Shown: positions 8,003-13,311, counted from the first letter of the stretch. The stretch: 38,385 nucleotides of DNA from an uncultured Clostridia bacterium (GCA_944363045.1 CALVTT010000010.1:1-38385), one strand, 5' to 3'. Numbers and translations: made by a program. The notes: a model not told the origin generated them from the sequence alone.

Positions 8003-8047
8003 TGCCGAAAGCCCGACCCGACCGGGCTGCATTCCTATGGTTTCGGC
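8003..8047 (-). ncRNA. tRNA-like three-way-junction unit A
   Basis: Read on the minus strand: 7-bp closing stem GCCGAAA/TTTCGGC, a small hairpin CAT-AGGA-ATG, then a 5-bp hairpin GCCCG/CGGGC with 7-nt loop GTCGGGT, and a single A after the closing stem. The layout copies a tRNA acceptor and T-arm with the D and anticodon arms replaced by one short hairpin. It ends 39 nt before the Cys-rich surface gene. Transcription is not shown. Confidence 0.45.
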
Positions 8048-8050
8048 ATA

Positions 8051-8074
8051 TTGTACGGACATTTGTCCGTACAA
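8051..8074. promoter_or_regulatory. Dispersed site 4: palindrome beside unit A
   Basis: TTGTACGGAC-ATTT-GTCCGTACAA, perfect 10-bp arms, 3 bp from the 5' side of unit A on the minus strand. Confidence 0.7.
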
Positions 8075-8151
8075 ATCTATTGTAGGAGGTTGAGGGTGTT
8101 CATACCCTGCGAAAGGTTTCCCTGCCGCAGAGCACAGGAGATTTTCCAAGG

Positions 8152-8184
8152 CCTGAAACAAATTTAATTGGCCACACTTTCAGG
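8152..8184 (-). repeat. Degenerate fifth unit (closing stem only)
   Basis: Perfect 7-bp arms CCTGAAA/TTTCAGG around 19 nt; inner hairpins are weak. Same spacing class as the intact units but no palindrome beside it. Confidence 0.35.
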
Positions 8185-8209
8185 TCTATGGAGAAAGTAA
8201 GGAGTCTTA

Positions 8210-8257
8210 AGCCGAAAGTCCGACCTGAACGGACCGCACCCCATCGGTGGTTTCAGC
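8210..8257 (-). ncRNA. tRNA-like three-way-junction unit B
   Basis: Minus strand: closing stem GCTGAAA/TTTCGGC (one G-U), hairpin CACC-GATGG-GGTG, T-arm-like hairpin GTCCG/CGGAC with loop TTCAGGT. Compared with unit A, both inner stems have changed on both sides so pairing is kept. Confidence 0.5.
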
Positions 8258-8260
8258 GTA

Positions 8261-8284
8261 TTGTACGGACATTTGCCCGTACAA
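8261..8284. promoter_or_regulatory. Dispersed site 5: palindrome beside unit B
   Basis: TTGTACGGAC-ATTT-GCCCGTACAA, 10-bp arms with one mismatch, 3 bp from unit B. Confidence 0.65.
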
Positions 8285-8308
8285 AAAATGGGATGAGAGA
8301 ATATGAAC

Positions 8309-8354
8309 TGCCAAAGATCTGACTTGAACAGATCGCATTCTAAATGGCTTTGGC
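8309..8354 (-). ncRNA. tRNA-like three-way-junction unit C
   Basis: Minus strand: closing stem GCCAAAG/CTTTGGC (perfect), hairpin CATT-TAG-AATG, T-arm-like hairpin ATCTG/CAGAT with loop TTCAAGT, then A. All three stems differ in sequence from the other units yet pair fully. This unit alone has no adjacent palindrome. Confidence 0.5.
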
Positions 8355-8360
8355 GGATCT

Positions 8361-8391
8361 GCGCGGGGATCCGGGGGGGGCATCCCCGCGC
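8361..8391. repeat. Perfect inverted repeat with G-rich loop
   Basis: Arms GCGCGGGGAT and ATCCCCGCGC (10 bp) around an 11-nt loop containing eight G. No T-run follows on either strand, so it is not a normal intrinsic terminator. Confidence 0.6.
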
Positions 8392-8422
8392 TCATATAGA
8401 GGAATGGGAAAATGTTCCTGCA

Positions 8423-8449
8423 CTTGCGGTAAGCAAAGCCTACCGCAAG
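8423..8449. repeat. Perfect inverted repeat
   Basis: Arms CTTGCGGTA and TACCGCAAG (9 bp) around AGCAAAGCC, between units C and D. No T-run. Confidence 0.55.
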
Positions 8450-8459
8450 ATAGGGAGTG

Positions 8460-8507
8460 AACCGAAAGCCTGACTTGAACAGACAGCACCCCGTCGGTGG
8501 TTTCGGC
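8460..8507 (-). ncRNA. tRNA-like three-way-junction unit D
   Basis: Minus strand: closing stem GCCGAAA/TTTCGGT (one G-U), hairpin CACC-GACGG-GGTG, T-arm-like hairpin GTCTG/CAGGC (one U-G) with loop TTCAAGT, identical to the T-loop of the tRNA-Thr at 14808-14883. Confidence 0.5.
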
Positions 8508-8510
8508 ATA

Positions 8511-8533
8511 TTGTACGGACATTTGTCCGTACG
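8511..8533. promoter_or_regulatory. Dispersed site 6: palindrome beside unit D
   Basis: GTACGGAC-ATTT-GTCCGTAC core with 8-bp perfect arms, 8 bp after the stop of the 8542-8967 gene and 3 bp from unit D. Confidence 0.65.
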
Positions 8534-8541
8534 GAGCGTAA

Positions 8542-8967
8542 TCATGCGGCCCGAGTAAGTCCGCCCGCCAGCGAGAGGCAAGAGATCGTGCCCATCTCGC
8601 TGTTTGCCTCATAGCTGCGGTTCCAAACGTACGCAAGCACACTGTGCCGAGCAATGTTAGATTGCAGCAGCCATTCCCAATCTTCGGGATCGTCCGGCAC
8701 GAGCAGAAAGTTGTAGCAGTCGCCGAAGCCCATCTCGCTATGGATCACGGCATAGACGAGGCACTTGTACTTTCTTTCGATCTCATTCAGCTTGACAAAC
8801 ACGTCTTCGTTCCCTTGCGCGGGATAGCCGTAGCGGTTTTCAAACACATACACTTTGTCGCTTTGCTCGAAGTCCTCGATGTAAAGCTTTGCAACTTGCA
8901 GCCTTTTCAGGCACGCAAGGGCCTGTTCTTTCTTTTCCGTTCTTGTTGTTTTTGTGGTTTTTTTCAT
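8542..8967 (-). CDS. Hypothetical element protein
   Basis: 141 aa with AGGGAG 7 nt before the ATG. After a Lys/Thr-rich start it is a compact globular sequence: VYVFENRYGYPAQGNEDVF, then CLVYAVIHSEMGFGDCYNFLLV and PDDPEDWEWLL. It is acidic, with no transmembrane segment and no catalytic motif I recognise. It is separated by 23 bp from the gene upstream and is followed immediately by dispersed site 6 and the tRNA-like cluster, so those elements would be its 3' region if co-transcribed. No family name can be supported. Confidence 0.65.
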   Translation of the reverse strand: MKKTTKTTRTEKKEQALACLKRLQVAKLYIEDFEQSDKVYVFENRYGYPAQGNEDVFVKLNEIERKYKCLVYAVIHSEMGFGDCYNFLLVPDDPEDWEWLLQSNIARHSVLAYVWNRSYEANSEMGTISCLSLAGGLTRAA

Positions 8968-8990
8968 AACATCACTCCCTGTTAAATTTT

Positions 8991-9224
8991 TTATTGTGTC
9001 TGAGTTTCATCAAGGCACTTCAATGCCTTTCCTACAAAATCCATGGCAAACAAAAGGTTTTCTATTTTGCCGCAGGTTTTCTGCCCTGCTGCGCTGTTTT
9101 GCAGCTCTTCCGGCATTTTTCGATAATCTTGCCATGCCTCCTCTTGAATTCTTATGATCTTGTTGCCACAAACAGTTAGCTGCTCCATGAGCTTGGCGAT
9201 CTCTTCATTTTGCAATATTCCCAT
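8991..9224 (-). CDS. Hypothetical small helical protein
   Basis: 77 aa, AAGGAG 8 nt upstream of the ATG. Predicted mostly helical (EEIAKLMEQLTVCGNKIIRIQEEAWQDYRKM..), soluble, with three cysteines. It resembles small phage/ICE accessory proteins in size and composition only. Dispersed site 7 lies 13 bp upstream of its start, between it and a 48-aa membrane protein gene; the arrangement site-SD-gene matches parA and rep. Confidence 0.6.
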   Translation of the reverse strand: MGILQNEEIAKLMEQLTVCGNKIIRIQEEAWQDYRKMPEELQNSAAGQKTCGKIENLLFAMDFVGKALKCLDETQTQ

Positions 9225-9237
9225 TTTTTATTCTCCT

Positions 9238-9259
9238 TGTCCGTACATTTGTCCGTACA
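9238..9259. promoter_or_regulatory. Dispersed site 7: direct repeat
   Basis: TGTCCGTACA at 9238 and again at 9250, same orientation, 12-bp phasing as in site 1. Confidence 0.65.
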
Positions 9260-9406
9260 TTACCAATGCCAAGGGATCAATACATTGCCGAGGAACGAAA
9301 AGATCGCTCCAATCAGCCAAAGCAACCCGCAGAAAGCGTGAACGAGGATCCACCAAAGCACGCGCCCTATCGTTACAAAAACATTCTTTACAGTTACCTT
9401 CTTCAT
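9260..9406 (-). CDS. Tiny hydrophobic membrane protein (48 aa)
   Basis: ATG at 9406 preceded by AGGAGGG 5 nt upstream, stop at 9260-9262. The peptide begins MKKVTVKNVFVTIGRVLW and continues with a hydrophobic stretch (ILVHAFCGLLWLIGAIFSFL) ending PWHW. One transmembrane helix with a positively charged N-terminus facing the cytoplasm. Dispersed site 8 is 14 bp upstream of the ATG and site 7 overlaps its stop region. The strong SD and placement in the series support it as a gene; function unknown. Confidence 0.65.
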   Translation of the reverse strand: MKKVTVKNVFVTIGRVLWWILVHAFCGLLWLIGAIFSFLGNVLIPWHW

Positions 9407-9420
9407 GGCTTCCCTCCTTC

Positions 9421-9442
9421 TGTACGGACAAATGTCCGTACG
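9421..9442. promoter_or_regulatory. Dispersed site 8: palindrome
   Basis: TGTACGGAC-AAAT-GTCCGTACG, 14 bp upstream of the 48-aa gene and 2 bp before the stop of the XRE gene at 9444. Confidence 0.7.
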
Positions 9443-9443
9443 A

Positions 9444-9677
9444 TTATTTTTTATTGCCGGCAGCCACCAACTCTATTTCGTCCGGATGATTGTCGCAGAG
9501 CCAATCGATCGAGACGTTGAGCAGGGCTGCGATGCGCCGAAGATGCAGCATAGACGGTTCTCTCAATCCGCTTTCGAGGAACGAGTATGACGTCTGCGAA
9601 ATGCCTATCCTTTCCGCAACCTCCCGCTGCGTCATGTTGGCATTGATCCGAGCTGTTTTCAAACGGTCACAAAACAA
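9444..9677 (-). CDS. XRE-family transcriptional regulator (TTG start)
   Basis: 77 aa. It is a nearly pure HTH_3 domain: RLKTARINANMTQREVAERIGISQTSYSFLESGLREPSMLHLRRIAALLNVSIDWLCD. The start is TTG at 9677, supported by GGAGG 8 nt upstream. It is the first gene of the minus-strand series and is transcribed from a consensus promoter (9767-9795) whose spacer contains a palindrome, so it is a good candidate for a self-repressing master regulator of the element. It faces another XRE gene at 9842 across a 164-bp control region, an immunity-region layout. Confidence 0.85.
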   Translation of the reverse strand: MFCDRLKTARINANMTQREVAERIGISQTSYSFLESGLREPSMLHLRRIAALLNVSIDWLCDNHPDEIELVAAGNKK

Positions 9678-9742
9678 CTTCAGAGCCTCCTTTGTATCAA
9701 AAATTACAGTGTAATATTTGACGGGTAAAAAAATATCTGGAC

Positions 9743-9815
9743 TCTACAAATACGTAGATCGATTACATTATAATCTACATTTCTGTAGATGTCAAGCCTT
9801 ATCTACAAATTTGTA
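9743..9815. promoter_or_regulatory. Three operator-like palindromes between divergent XRE genes
   Basis: TCTAC-N6-GTAGA (9743-9758), ATCTAC-ATTTCT-GTAGAT (9773-9790) and TACAAATTTGTA (9804-9815) share a CTACA..TGTAG pattern and are spaced about 30 bp apart. Likely operators for one or both flanking XRE proteins. Confidence 0.7.
9767..9795 (-). promoter_or_regulatory. Consensus promoter for the 9444-9677 regulator, operator in the spacer
   Basis: TTGACA (9795-9790), 17-bp spacer, TATAAT (9772-9767). The spacer is almost exactly the second palindrome, so a bound repressor would occlude RNA polymerase. Confidence 0.8.
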
Positions 9816-9841
9816 TTAAAATATTTTCGAGGTGATAAAAT

Positions 9842-10084
9842 ATGAACTACGGTGAAGCATTACGCTATCAAAGAGTGTCAAACGGTAAATCCTTATTGGA
9901 TGTGGAAAAGGACACGGGAATAAGCAATGCGAATCTCAGTCGGTGGGAATGCGGAAAAGTTTTACCTAATATCGACTTTTGTGTGCGCCTTGCAGATTAC
10001 TATGGCATTTCACTCGACGAACTTGTCGGGCGAGACTTTATCGGACAATCTACGTCATTGTCATCAAAAAAATCAACCAAATAA
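9842..10084 (+). CDS. XRE-family transcriptional regulator
   Basis: 80 aa: EALRYQRVSNGKSLLDVEKDTGISNANLSRWECGKVLPNIDFCVRLADYYGISLDELVG is a complete HTH_3 domain, followed by a short Ser/Lys tail. SD GAGGTG lies 7 nt upstream of the ATG. It is divergent from the 9444-9677 regulator and shares the palindromic control region, as with cI/cro-type pairs. Target genes are not known. An intrinsic terminator follows at 10098. Confidence 0.85.
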   Translation: MNYGEALRYQRVSNGKSLLDVEKDTGISNANLSRWECGKVLPNIDFCVRLADYYGISLDELVGRDFIGQSTSLSSKKSTK

Positions 10085-10097
10085 TTTCCCTAACCAT

Positions 10098-10122
10098 GCC
10101 CTTCCATGCGGAGGGCTTTTTT
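10098..10122 (+). terminator. Intrinsic terminator after the 9842 XRE gene
   Basis: GCCCTTCC-ATGC-GGAGGGC stem (one bulge) followed by TTTTTT. Confidence 0.8.
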
Positions 10123-10214
10123 CATGCCGTTTGAGCTCCCCTATCGGGTGAAATTTACGAATTAAAAAGCATCGCTACGCTATAACGAATTAAATTCCTA
10201 TACATTGTGCTTGC

Positions 10215-10243
10215 AGTATAGCATACAATTTCATGTCTGTCAA
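10215..10243 (-). promoter_or_regulatory. Near-consensus minus-strand promoter without an obvious gene
   Basis: TTGACA (10243-10238), 17 bp, TATACT (10220-10215). It points toward the 3' end of the convergent 9842-10084 gene. A small or antisense RNA is possible. Alternatively the hexamers form part of an operator for the divergent gene. Confidence 0.55.
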
Positions 10244-10272
10244 GCCGTCTGATGAAAAAAATTCCTAAACGC

Positions 10273-10301
10273 TTGCATTTTTTTTGCGCTTCTGTTATAA
10301 T
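10273..10301 (+). promoter_or_regulatory. Promoter of the 10321 XRE gene
   Basis: TTGCAT (10273-10278), 17-bp spacer, TATAAT (10296-10301). Transcription would start near 10308, just before the SD AAAGGAG, which fixes the gene start at 10321. Confidence 0.75.
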
Positions 10302-10320
10302 GTTCTCAAAGGAGCCTTTT

Positions 10321-10755
10321 ATGAACGTATTCAAGCAACTCAGACAGGAGCATAGATTTACTCAAGCGTATCTTTCCTATTTGTTGCACGTCGATCAGAC
10401 GACGGTATCGAAATGGGAGACGGACAAAGCGCTTCCCGAGCCTAATATGCTGATCAAACTTTCCGAGCTATACAACTGTTCGATCGACTATCTTCTTGGC
10501 CGTTCAAACTCTCGACACCCGAATGATCTTTATCCGCCATCGATCACTTATAAGAAGCTTGCATTGACGAGGTATCTCTCCGATGAACCCCCGCCTCCGT
10601 TTAAGGTGAAGGCTGCGGAAGCGGAACTGATCGAAAAATATCGTTTGCTCTCCGAGCGCTCCCAATCAACATTACGGCAGCTCCTTGACCTGATGGTCGA
10701 AAATGAGCCGCAAGGTCCGAAGCAGAAAAAGCTACCGAAGGACAATAAAAACTAA
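10321..10755 (+). CDS. XRE-family transcriptional regulator with C-terminal extension
   Basis: 144 aa from the ATG at 10321. The frame opens at 10252, but that ATG lies upstream of the promoter. The HTH_3 domain is QLRQEHRFTQAYLSYLLHVDQTTVSKWETDKALPEPNMLIKLSELYNCSIDYLLG. Residues about 62-144 form a Pro/Lys-rich linker and a helix (AEAELIEKYRLLSERSQSTLRQLLDLM) of the kind that mediates dimerisation in many such regulators. A strong terminator follows. Target unknown. Confidence 0.85.
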   Translation: MNVFKQLRQEHRFTQAYLSYLLHVDQTTVSKWETDKALPEPNMLIKLSELYNCSIDYLLGRSNSRHPNDLYPPSITYKKLALTRYLSDEPPPPFKVKAAEAELIEKYRLLSERSQSTLRQLLDLMVENEPQGPKQKKLPKDNKN

Positions 10756-10796
10756 TCGAATAACGGCTGCACTTCTTTTTGTGGCTTCTCCCCTAC

Positions 10797-10823
10797 GCTC
10801 TCCCCTTCCGGGAGAGCTTTTTT
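10797..10823 (+). terminator. Intrinsic terminator
   Basis: Perfect 8-bp stem GCTCTCCC/GGGAGAGC, loop CTTCC, then a T6 run. Confidence 0.88.
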
Positions 10824-10871
10824 CATGCCTTGTCGGAACGATGATTACAATGTAATAATCGATACATCGAT

Positions 10872-10900
10872 ATTATAGCATTGATATATCAATTTGTCAA
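10872..10900 (-). promoter_or_regulatory. Consensus minus-strand promoter with palindromic spacer upstream of the 10935 XRE gene
   Basis: TTGACA (10900-10895), 17 bp, TATAAT (10877-10872). The spacer contains ATTGATATATCAAT (10880-10893), and ATCGATA motifs flank it. No minus-strand gene follows; the palindrome may be the operator for the plus-strand regulator. Confidence 0.6.
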
Positions 10901-10934
10901 TAGTTATATCGATATTTTCTGCTAAAATTTAGCC

Positions 10935-11291
10935 ATGAAAAATTTTTCTTTGAGATTGCGCGAATTGCGAAACGAACAGGGCTACACTCAAAAGCAGCTT
11001 GCGGAAAAATTAAACTATACCCAAAGCAATATTTGTGAATGGGAAAAAGGCACAGTAGAACCACGGGCAAGCGCTCTTAATGCTATTGCTAATTTGTTCA
11101 GCGTCTCGGTTGATTATTTAATTGGCAGAACTGACGATCTTGGCGCTGTATCTTCCTTTGACTTAATTTCCTCAACGTGCTCGCCCAAAGAACAGCAACT
11201 CATCCGCTGCTTTCGTGAGCTGCCGGAAGCCTCGCAAGATCTCATCCTCGGCATGGTGAAAAGCGCCGCGGATGCAGCAAAACGTGCTTGA
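10935..11291 (+). CDS. XRE-family transcriptional regulator
   Basis: 118 aa: RLRELRNEQGYTQKQLAEKLNYTQSNICEWEKGTVEPRASALNAIANLFSVSVDYLIG is an HTH_3 domain, followed by a helical C-terminal half (SPKEQQLIRCFRELPEASQDLILGMVKSAADAA), the usual dimerisation segment. No SD precedes the ATG; instead GCTAAA-A-TTTAGC ends 2 nt before it, so translation may be weak or occur from a short leader. This is the third XRE gene within 1.9 kb. Confidence 0.85.
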   Translation: MKNFSLRLRELRNEQGYTQKQLAEKLNYTQSNICEWEKGTVEPRASALNAIANLFSVSVDYLIGRTDDLGAVSSFDLISSTCSPKEQQLIRCFRELPEASQDLILGMVKSAADAAKRA

Positions 11292-11297
11292 AGGCAT

Positions 11298-11334
11298 AAA
11301 AAAAGACCCCGCTATGATTGCTCAAAGCGAGGTC
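11298..11334 (-). terminator. Minus-oriented intrinsic terminator
   Basis: Stem GACCtCGCT/AGCGgGGTC (one mismatch) followed on the minus strand by T7. It would stop transcripts entering from the right. In the plus direction there is no T-run directly after the stem. Confidence 0.6.
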
Positions 11335-11470
11335 GGCCATTTACATTATTTTTTACACAAATTCGATCTGTAATTTTCACCCAAGAGCGGTAGCTACTCT
11401 TTGAAGCGCTTGAATAGCTAGCCGGATCTTGAAATCTTTTTTGAATTCAAGGAAAAGCTCTCAGTTTGTA

Positions 11471-11499
11471 TTGACTTTTCCCCTTCTATCTGTTATACT
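11471..11499 (+). promoter_or_regulatory. Promoter of the AAA ATPase gene
   Basis: TTGACT (11471-11476), 17-bp spacer, TATACT (11494-11499), 20 bp before the ATG with AAGGAG between them. Confidence 0.75.
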
Positions 11500-11519
11500 T
11501 CCTGCAAGGAGATCATACT

Positions 11520-12734
11520 ATGGCACTCATTGAACGGAAGGAATACACCGATTGGCTCAAACGCTATCGGGACAAAAAGATCATTAAGGTTATTACGGGA
11601 TTGCGGCGCGTCGGCAAGTCCACTATCTTTGACTTATATATCGCGCAGCTTTTGAAAGAAGGTATCGCCTCCGAGCAGATCGTCAAGGTCAATTTTGAAG
11701 AATTGGAGAACGAGCCGCTGATAGACAGGAATGCGCTCTACCGTTATTTGACGGACAAACTTCTGCCCGATCGGAAGCTGTATATCTTTCTGGATGAAGT
11801 GCAGCGTGTCCCGGAATTTGAAAAAGTTGTGGACAGCCTGTTCGTCAAGGACAACGTCGATTTGTATATCACGGGTTCCAACGCAAAGTTTCTCTCTTCG
11901 GAGATCGCCACACTGCTCACGGGGCGATATGTGGAGATCAACGTACTGCCCCTCTCCTTCCGCGAATATGCCGATCATTTTGCGGCAACCGGGAAAGACC
12001 GCCGTGCGCTGTTCATGGATTACATCACCTACGGCGCTCTCCCCGGTATGTTCATGTTTGATACAGGCAGCGCCGAACAGCGCGAGTATGTGGAGAGCGT
12101 CTACAAAACCATCCTCGAAAAAGACGTGTTAAAGCGCAATTCCGCCGCAAGCAGACAGCTTGTGGAGAGTTTATTGAGCTATCTCGTCTATAACATCGGC
12201 TGCCTAACCTCTGCCAAGCGCATTTCGGACACCCTGAATTCCAACGGAACGAAAGTCTCCTACAACACCGTAAACAGCTATATCGAAACCTTGCAGGACT
12301 GCTTTTTTATCTACAAGGCAGACCGATACGACATTGTCGGGAAAGAGTACTTAAAACTCATCAACAAGTACTATGTCACCGATTTCGGTTTCAAGTACTA
12401 TATTCTCAACAACAAGACGGTGGAACTTTCGCAGATCCTTGAAAACCTCGTCTTTCTGGAACTCAAACGCCGCAGGTTTAAGATCGCCACAGGAAAAATT
12501 GCCGAAAAAGAAGTCGATTTCATCGTAAAAGATGTAAACGACGGGCTTATTTATATCCAAGTCGCCGTCACCGTGATGGACGAAGTAAAGCTGGAACAGG
12601 AACTTCGTCCCTTCCGCGAGATCAGAGACAACTATCCGAAGTACATCATCACGCTCGACGACCTGTTTGTCAAAGATCATGACGGCATCAAGACGATCAA
12701 CGCCCTCGACTTTTTATCGGGGCAACCGCTATAA
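11520..12734 (+). CDS. AAA ATPase with DUF4143 / PD-(D/E)xK-like C-terminus
   Basis: 404 aa. Walker A GLRRVGKST near residue 27, Walker B LYIFLDEVQ near 83, and a sensor-like YITGSNAKFLSS. The C-terminal half matches DUF4143: LENLVFLELKRRRFKIATG...EVDFIV..LIYIQVAVTV, an E-x-D-x-Q arrangement of a nuclease-like fold. This family is widespread and frequently mobile; no firm biological role is known. It has its own promoter and is flanked by the XRE cluster and the integrase end, so it is best read as cargo. Length is normal and the gene looks intact. Confidence 0.85.
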   Translation: MALIERKEYTDWLKRYRDKKIIKVITGLRRVGKSTIFDLYIAQLLKEGIASEQIVKVNFEELENEPLIDRNALYRYLTDKLLPDRKLYIFLDEVQRVPEFEKVVDSLFVKDNVDLYITGSNAKFLSSEIATLLTGRYVEINVLPLSFREYADHFAATGKDRRALFMDYITYGALPGMFMFDTGSAEQREYVESVYKTILEKDVLKRNSAASRQLVESLLSYLVYNIGCLTSAKRISDTLNSNGTKVSYNTVNSYIETLQDCFFIYKADRYDIVGKEYLKLINKYYVTDFGFKYYILNNKTVELSQILENLVFLELKRRRFKIATGKIAEKEVDFIVKDVNDGLIYIQVAVTVMDEVKLEQELRPFREIRDNYPKYIITLDDLFVKDHDGIKTINALDFLSGQPL

Positions 12735-12756
12735 CTATCCATTCGATTCCTTCCCT

Positions 12757-13041
12757 TCATGAGTCCTCATAACGAACTTCATCTATAAGCGCCTGAATAT
12801 CATCTTCGTCAGAAAGGCCCAATACTTCAGCGGCTCCTTCAAAGGCAGATTGAGCTTTGCGGATGGCTGCGGCAGAGGTATTATCATTTTGTTCTCCTCT
12901 GATGGCAGCCTTCATCGCATCCAACATTTCTTTGGAAGAATAGCGTTTGTCTGTCAGTTCGGCCTCTTTTTCTGCTTCTTGCAGCTTACAATCAATTTCG
13001 TCCAAAGGCAGCGTCACATTTTGTTTTTGCCCCCGCAGCAT
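12757..13041 (-). CDS. Antitoxin-like helical protein (possibly second half of a split gene)
   Basis: 94 aa from the ATG at 13041 (AGGA 5 nt upstream). It begins LRGQKQNVTLPLDEI, reminiscent of the RKQxVTLRLS segment of small antitoxins, followed by LQEAEKEAELTDKRYSSKEMLDAMKAAI. The end is SAFEGAAEVLGLSDEDDIQALIDEVRYE, resembling short acidic antitoxins. It overlaps the preceding 66-aa ORF by 50 nt in another frame. No toxin gene is next to it. Either two coupled genes or one gene broken by a frameshift; I cannot decide. Confidence 0.45.
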   Translation of the reverse strand: MLRGQKQNVTLPLDEIDCKLQEAEKEAELTDKRYSSKEMLDAMKAAIRGEQNDNTSAAAIRKAQSAFEGAAEVLGLSDEDDIQALIDEVRYEDS

Positions 13042-13192
13042 GACTTTCCTGAGAGACGCGCTTAAATTCCTTCAGTTCCTCCTCCGTGAACTCCTCGGGG
13101 ATATCGATTGATGCGGCTTCTTGAAGCATCTTGATTTGCTCCGGAGTAAGCGATTGAGATAAATCATCGATCGTTTTATAAATCATAGCCAT
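12992..13192 (-). CDS. Short antitoxin-like ORF, likely N-terminal half of a split gene
   Basis: 66 aa: IYKTIDDLSQSLTPEQIKMLQEAAS...EFTEEELKEFKRVS looks conserved. The last residues (SHAAGAKTKCDAAFGRN) look like out-of-frame reading, because the other frame there gives LRKVMLRGQKQNVTLPL. The gene has a good promoter at 13199-13226, and the first ATG falls at or close to the expected transcript start with no SD, so the mRNA may be leaderless. A start at the third codon (MIYK) is equally possible. Confidence 0.5.
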   Translation of the reverse strand: MAMIYKTIDDLSQSLTPEQIKMLQEAASIDIPEEFTEEELKEFKRVSQESHAAGAKTKCDAAFGRN

Positions 13193-13198
13193 ACTTAT

Positions 13199-13226
13199 AT
13201 TATATCAGGCGCAACGTAAAATGCAA
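13199..13226 (-). promoter_or_regulatory. Promoter of the antitoxin-like gene
   Basis: TTGCAT (13226-13221), 16 bp, TATAAT (13204-13199). The ATG at 13192 is only 6 bp past the -10. Confidence 0.65.
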
Positions 13227-13253
13227 CTATTATGTTGTTTTCGCGCTTAGGTA

Positions 13254-13282
13254 TTGAATTTCTTCTTGTGGTATCGTATCAT
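13254..13282 (+). promoter_or_regulatory. Promoter of the integrase locus
   Basis: TTGAAT (13254-13259), 17 bp, TATCAT (13277-13282), upstream of the GGAGG-ATG at 13312. Confidence 0.55.
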
Positions 13283-13311
13283 CTTCATACATTCTAATAT
13301 GGAGGTGGACC

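Larger units (their letters stand above)
7989..8541. repeat. Non-coding repeat region: three palindromes, four tRNA-like units, two strong hairpins
   Basis: I find no credible gene in this 550-bp stretch between two minus-strand genes. Open frames crossing it only read the repeats. It holds units A-D (45-48 nt each), a degenerate unit at 8152-8184 with 7-bp arms CCTGAAA/TTTCAGG, dispersed sites 4-6, and perfect hairpins at 8361-8391 and 8423-8449. On the minus strand the order site-then-unit recurs three times with 3-4 nt between them. Confidence 0.8.

Noticed and set aside
8003..8507. Hammerhead or other known small ribozyme in the tRNA-like units
   Set aside because: The three-way junction and GAAA are suggestive, but the CUGANGA core is missing on both strands.
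7989..8541. CRISPR array
   Set aside because: Units are irregularly spaced, vary in sequence with compensating changes, and no cas genes are present.
7989..8541. Integron attC-like cassettes
   Set aside because: No RYYYAAC/GTTRRRY core pairs and no integron-type integrase.
8207..8654. Two minus-strand open frames with repeated YGQMSVQYAETTDGV segments
   Set aside because: They simply translate the palindromes and tRNA-like units; no SD and no coding signature.
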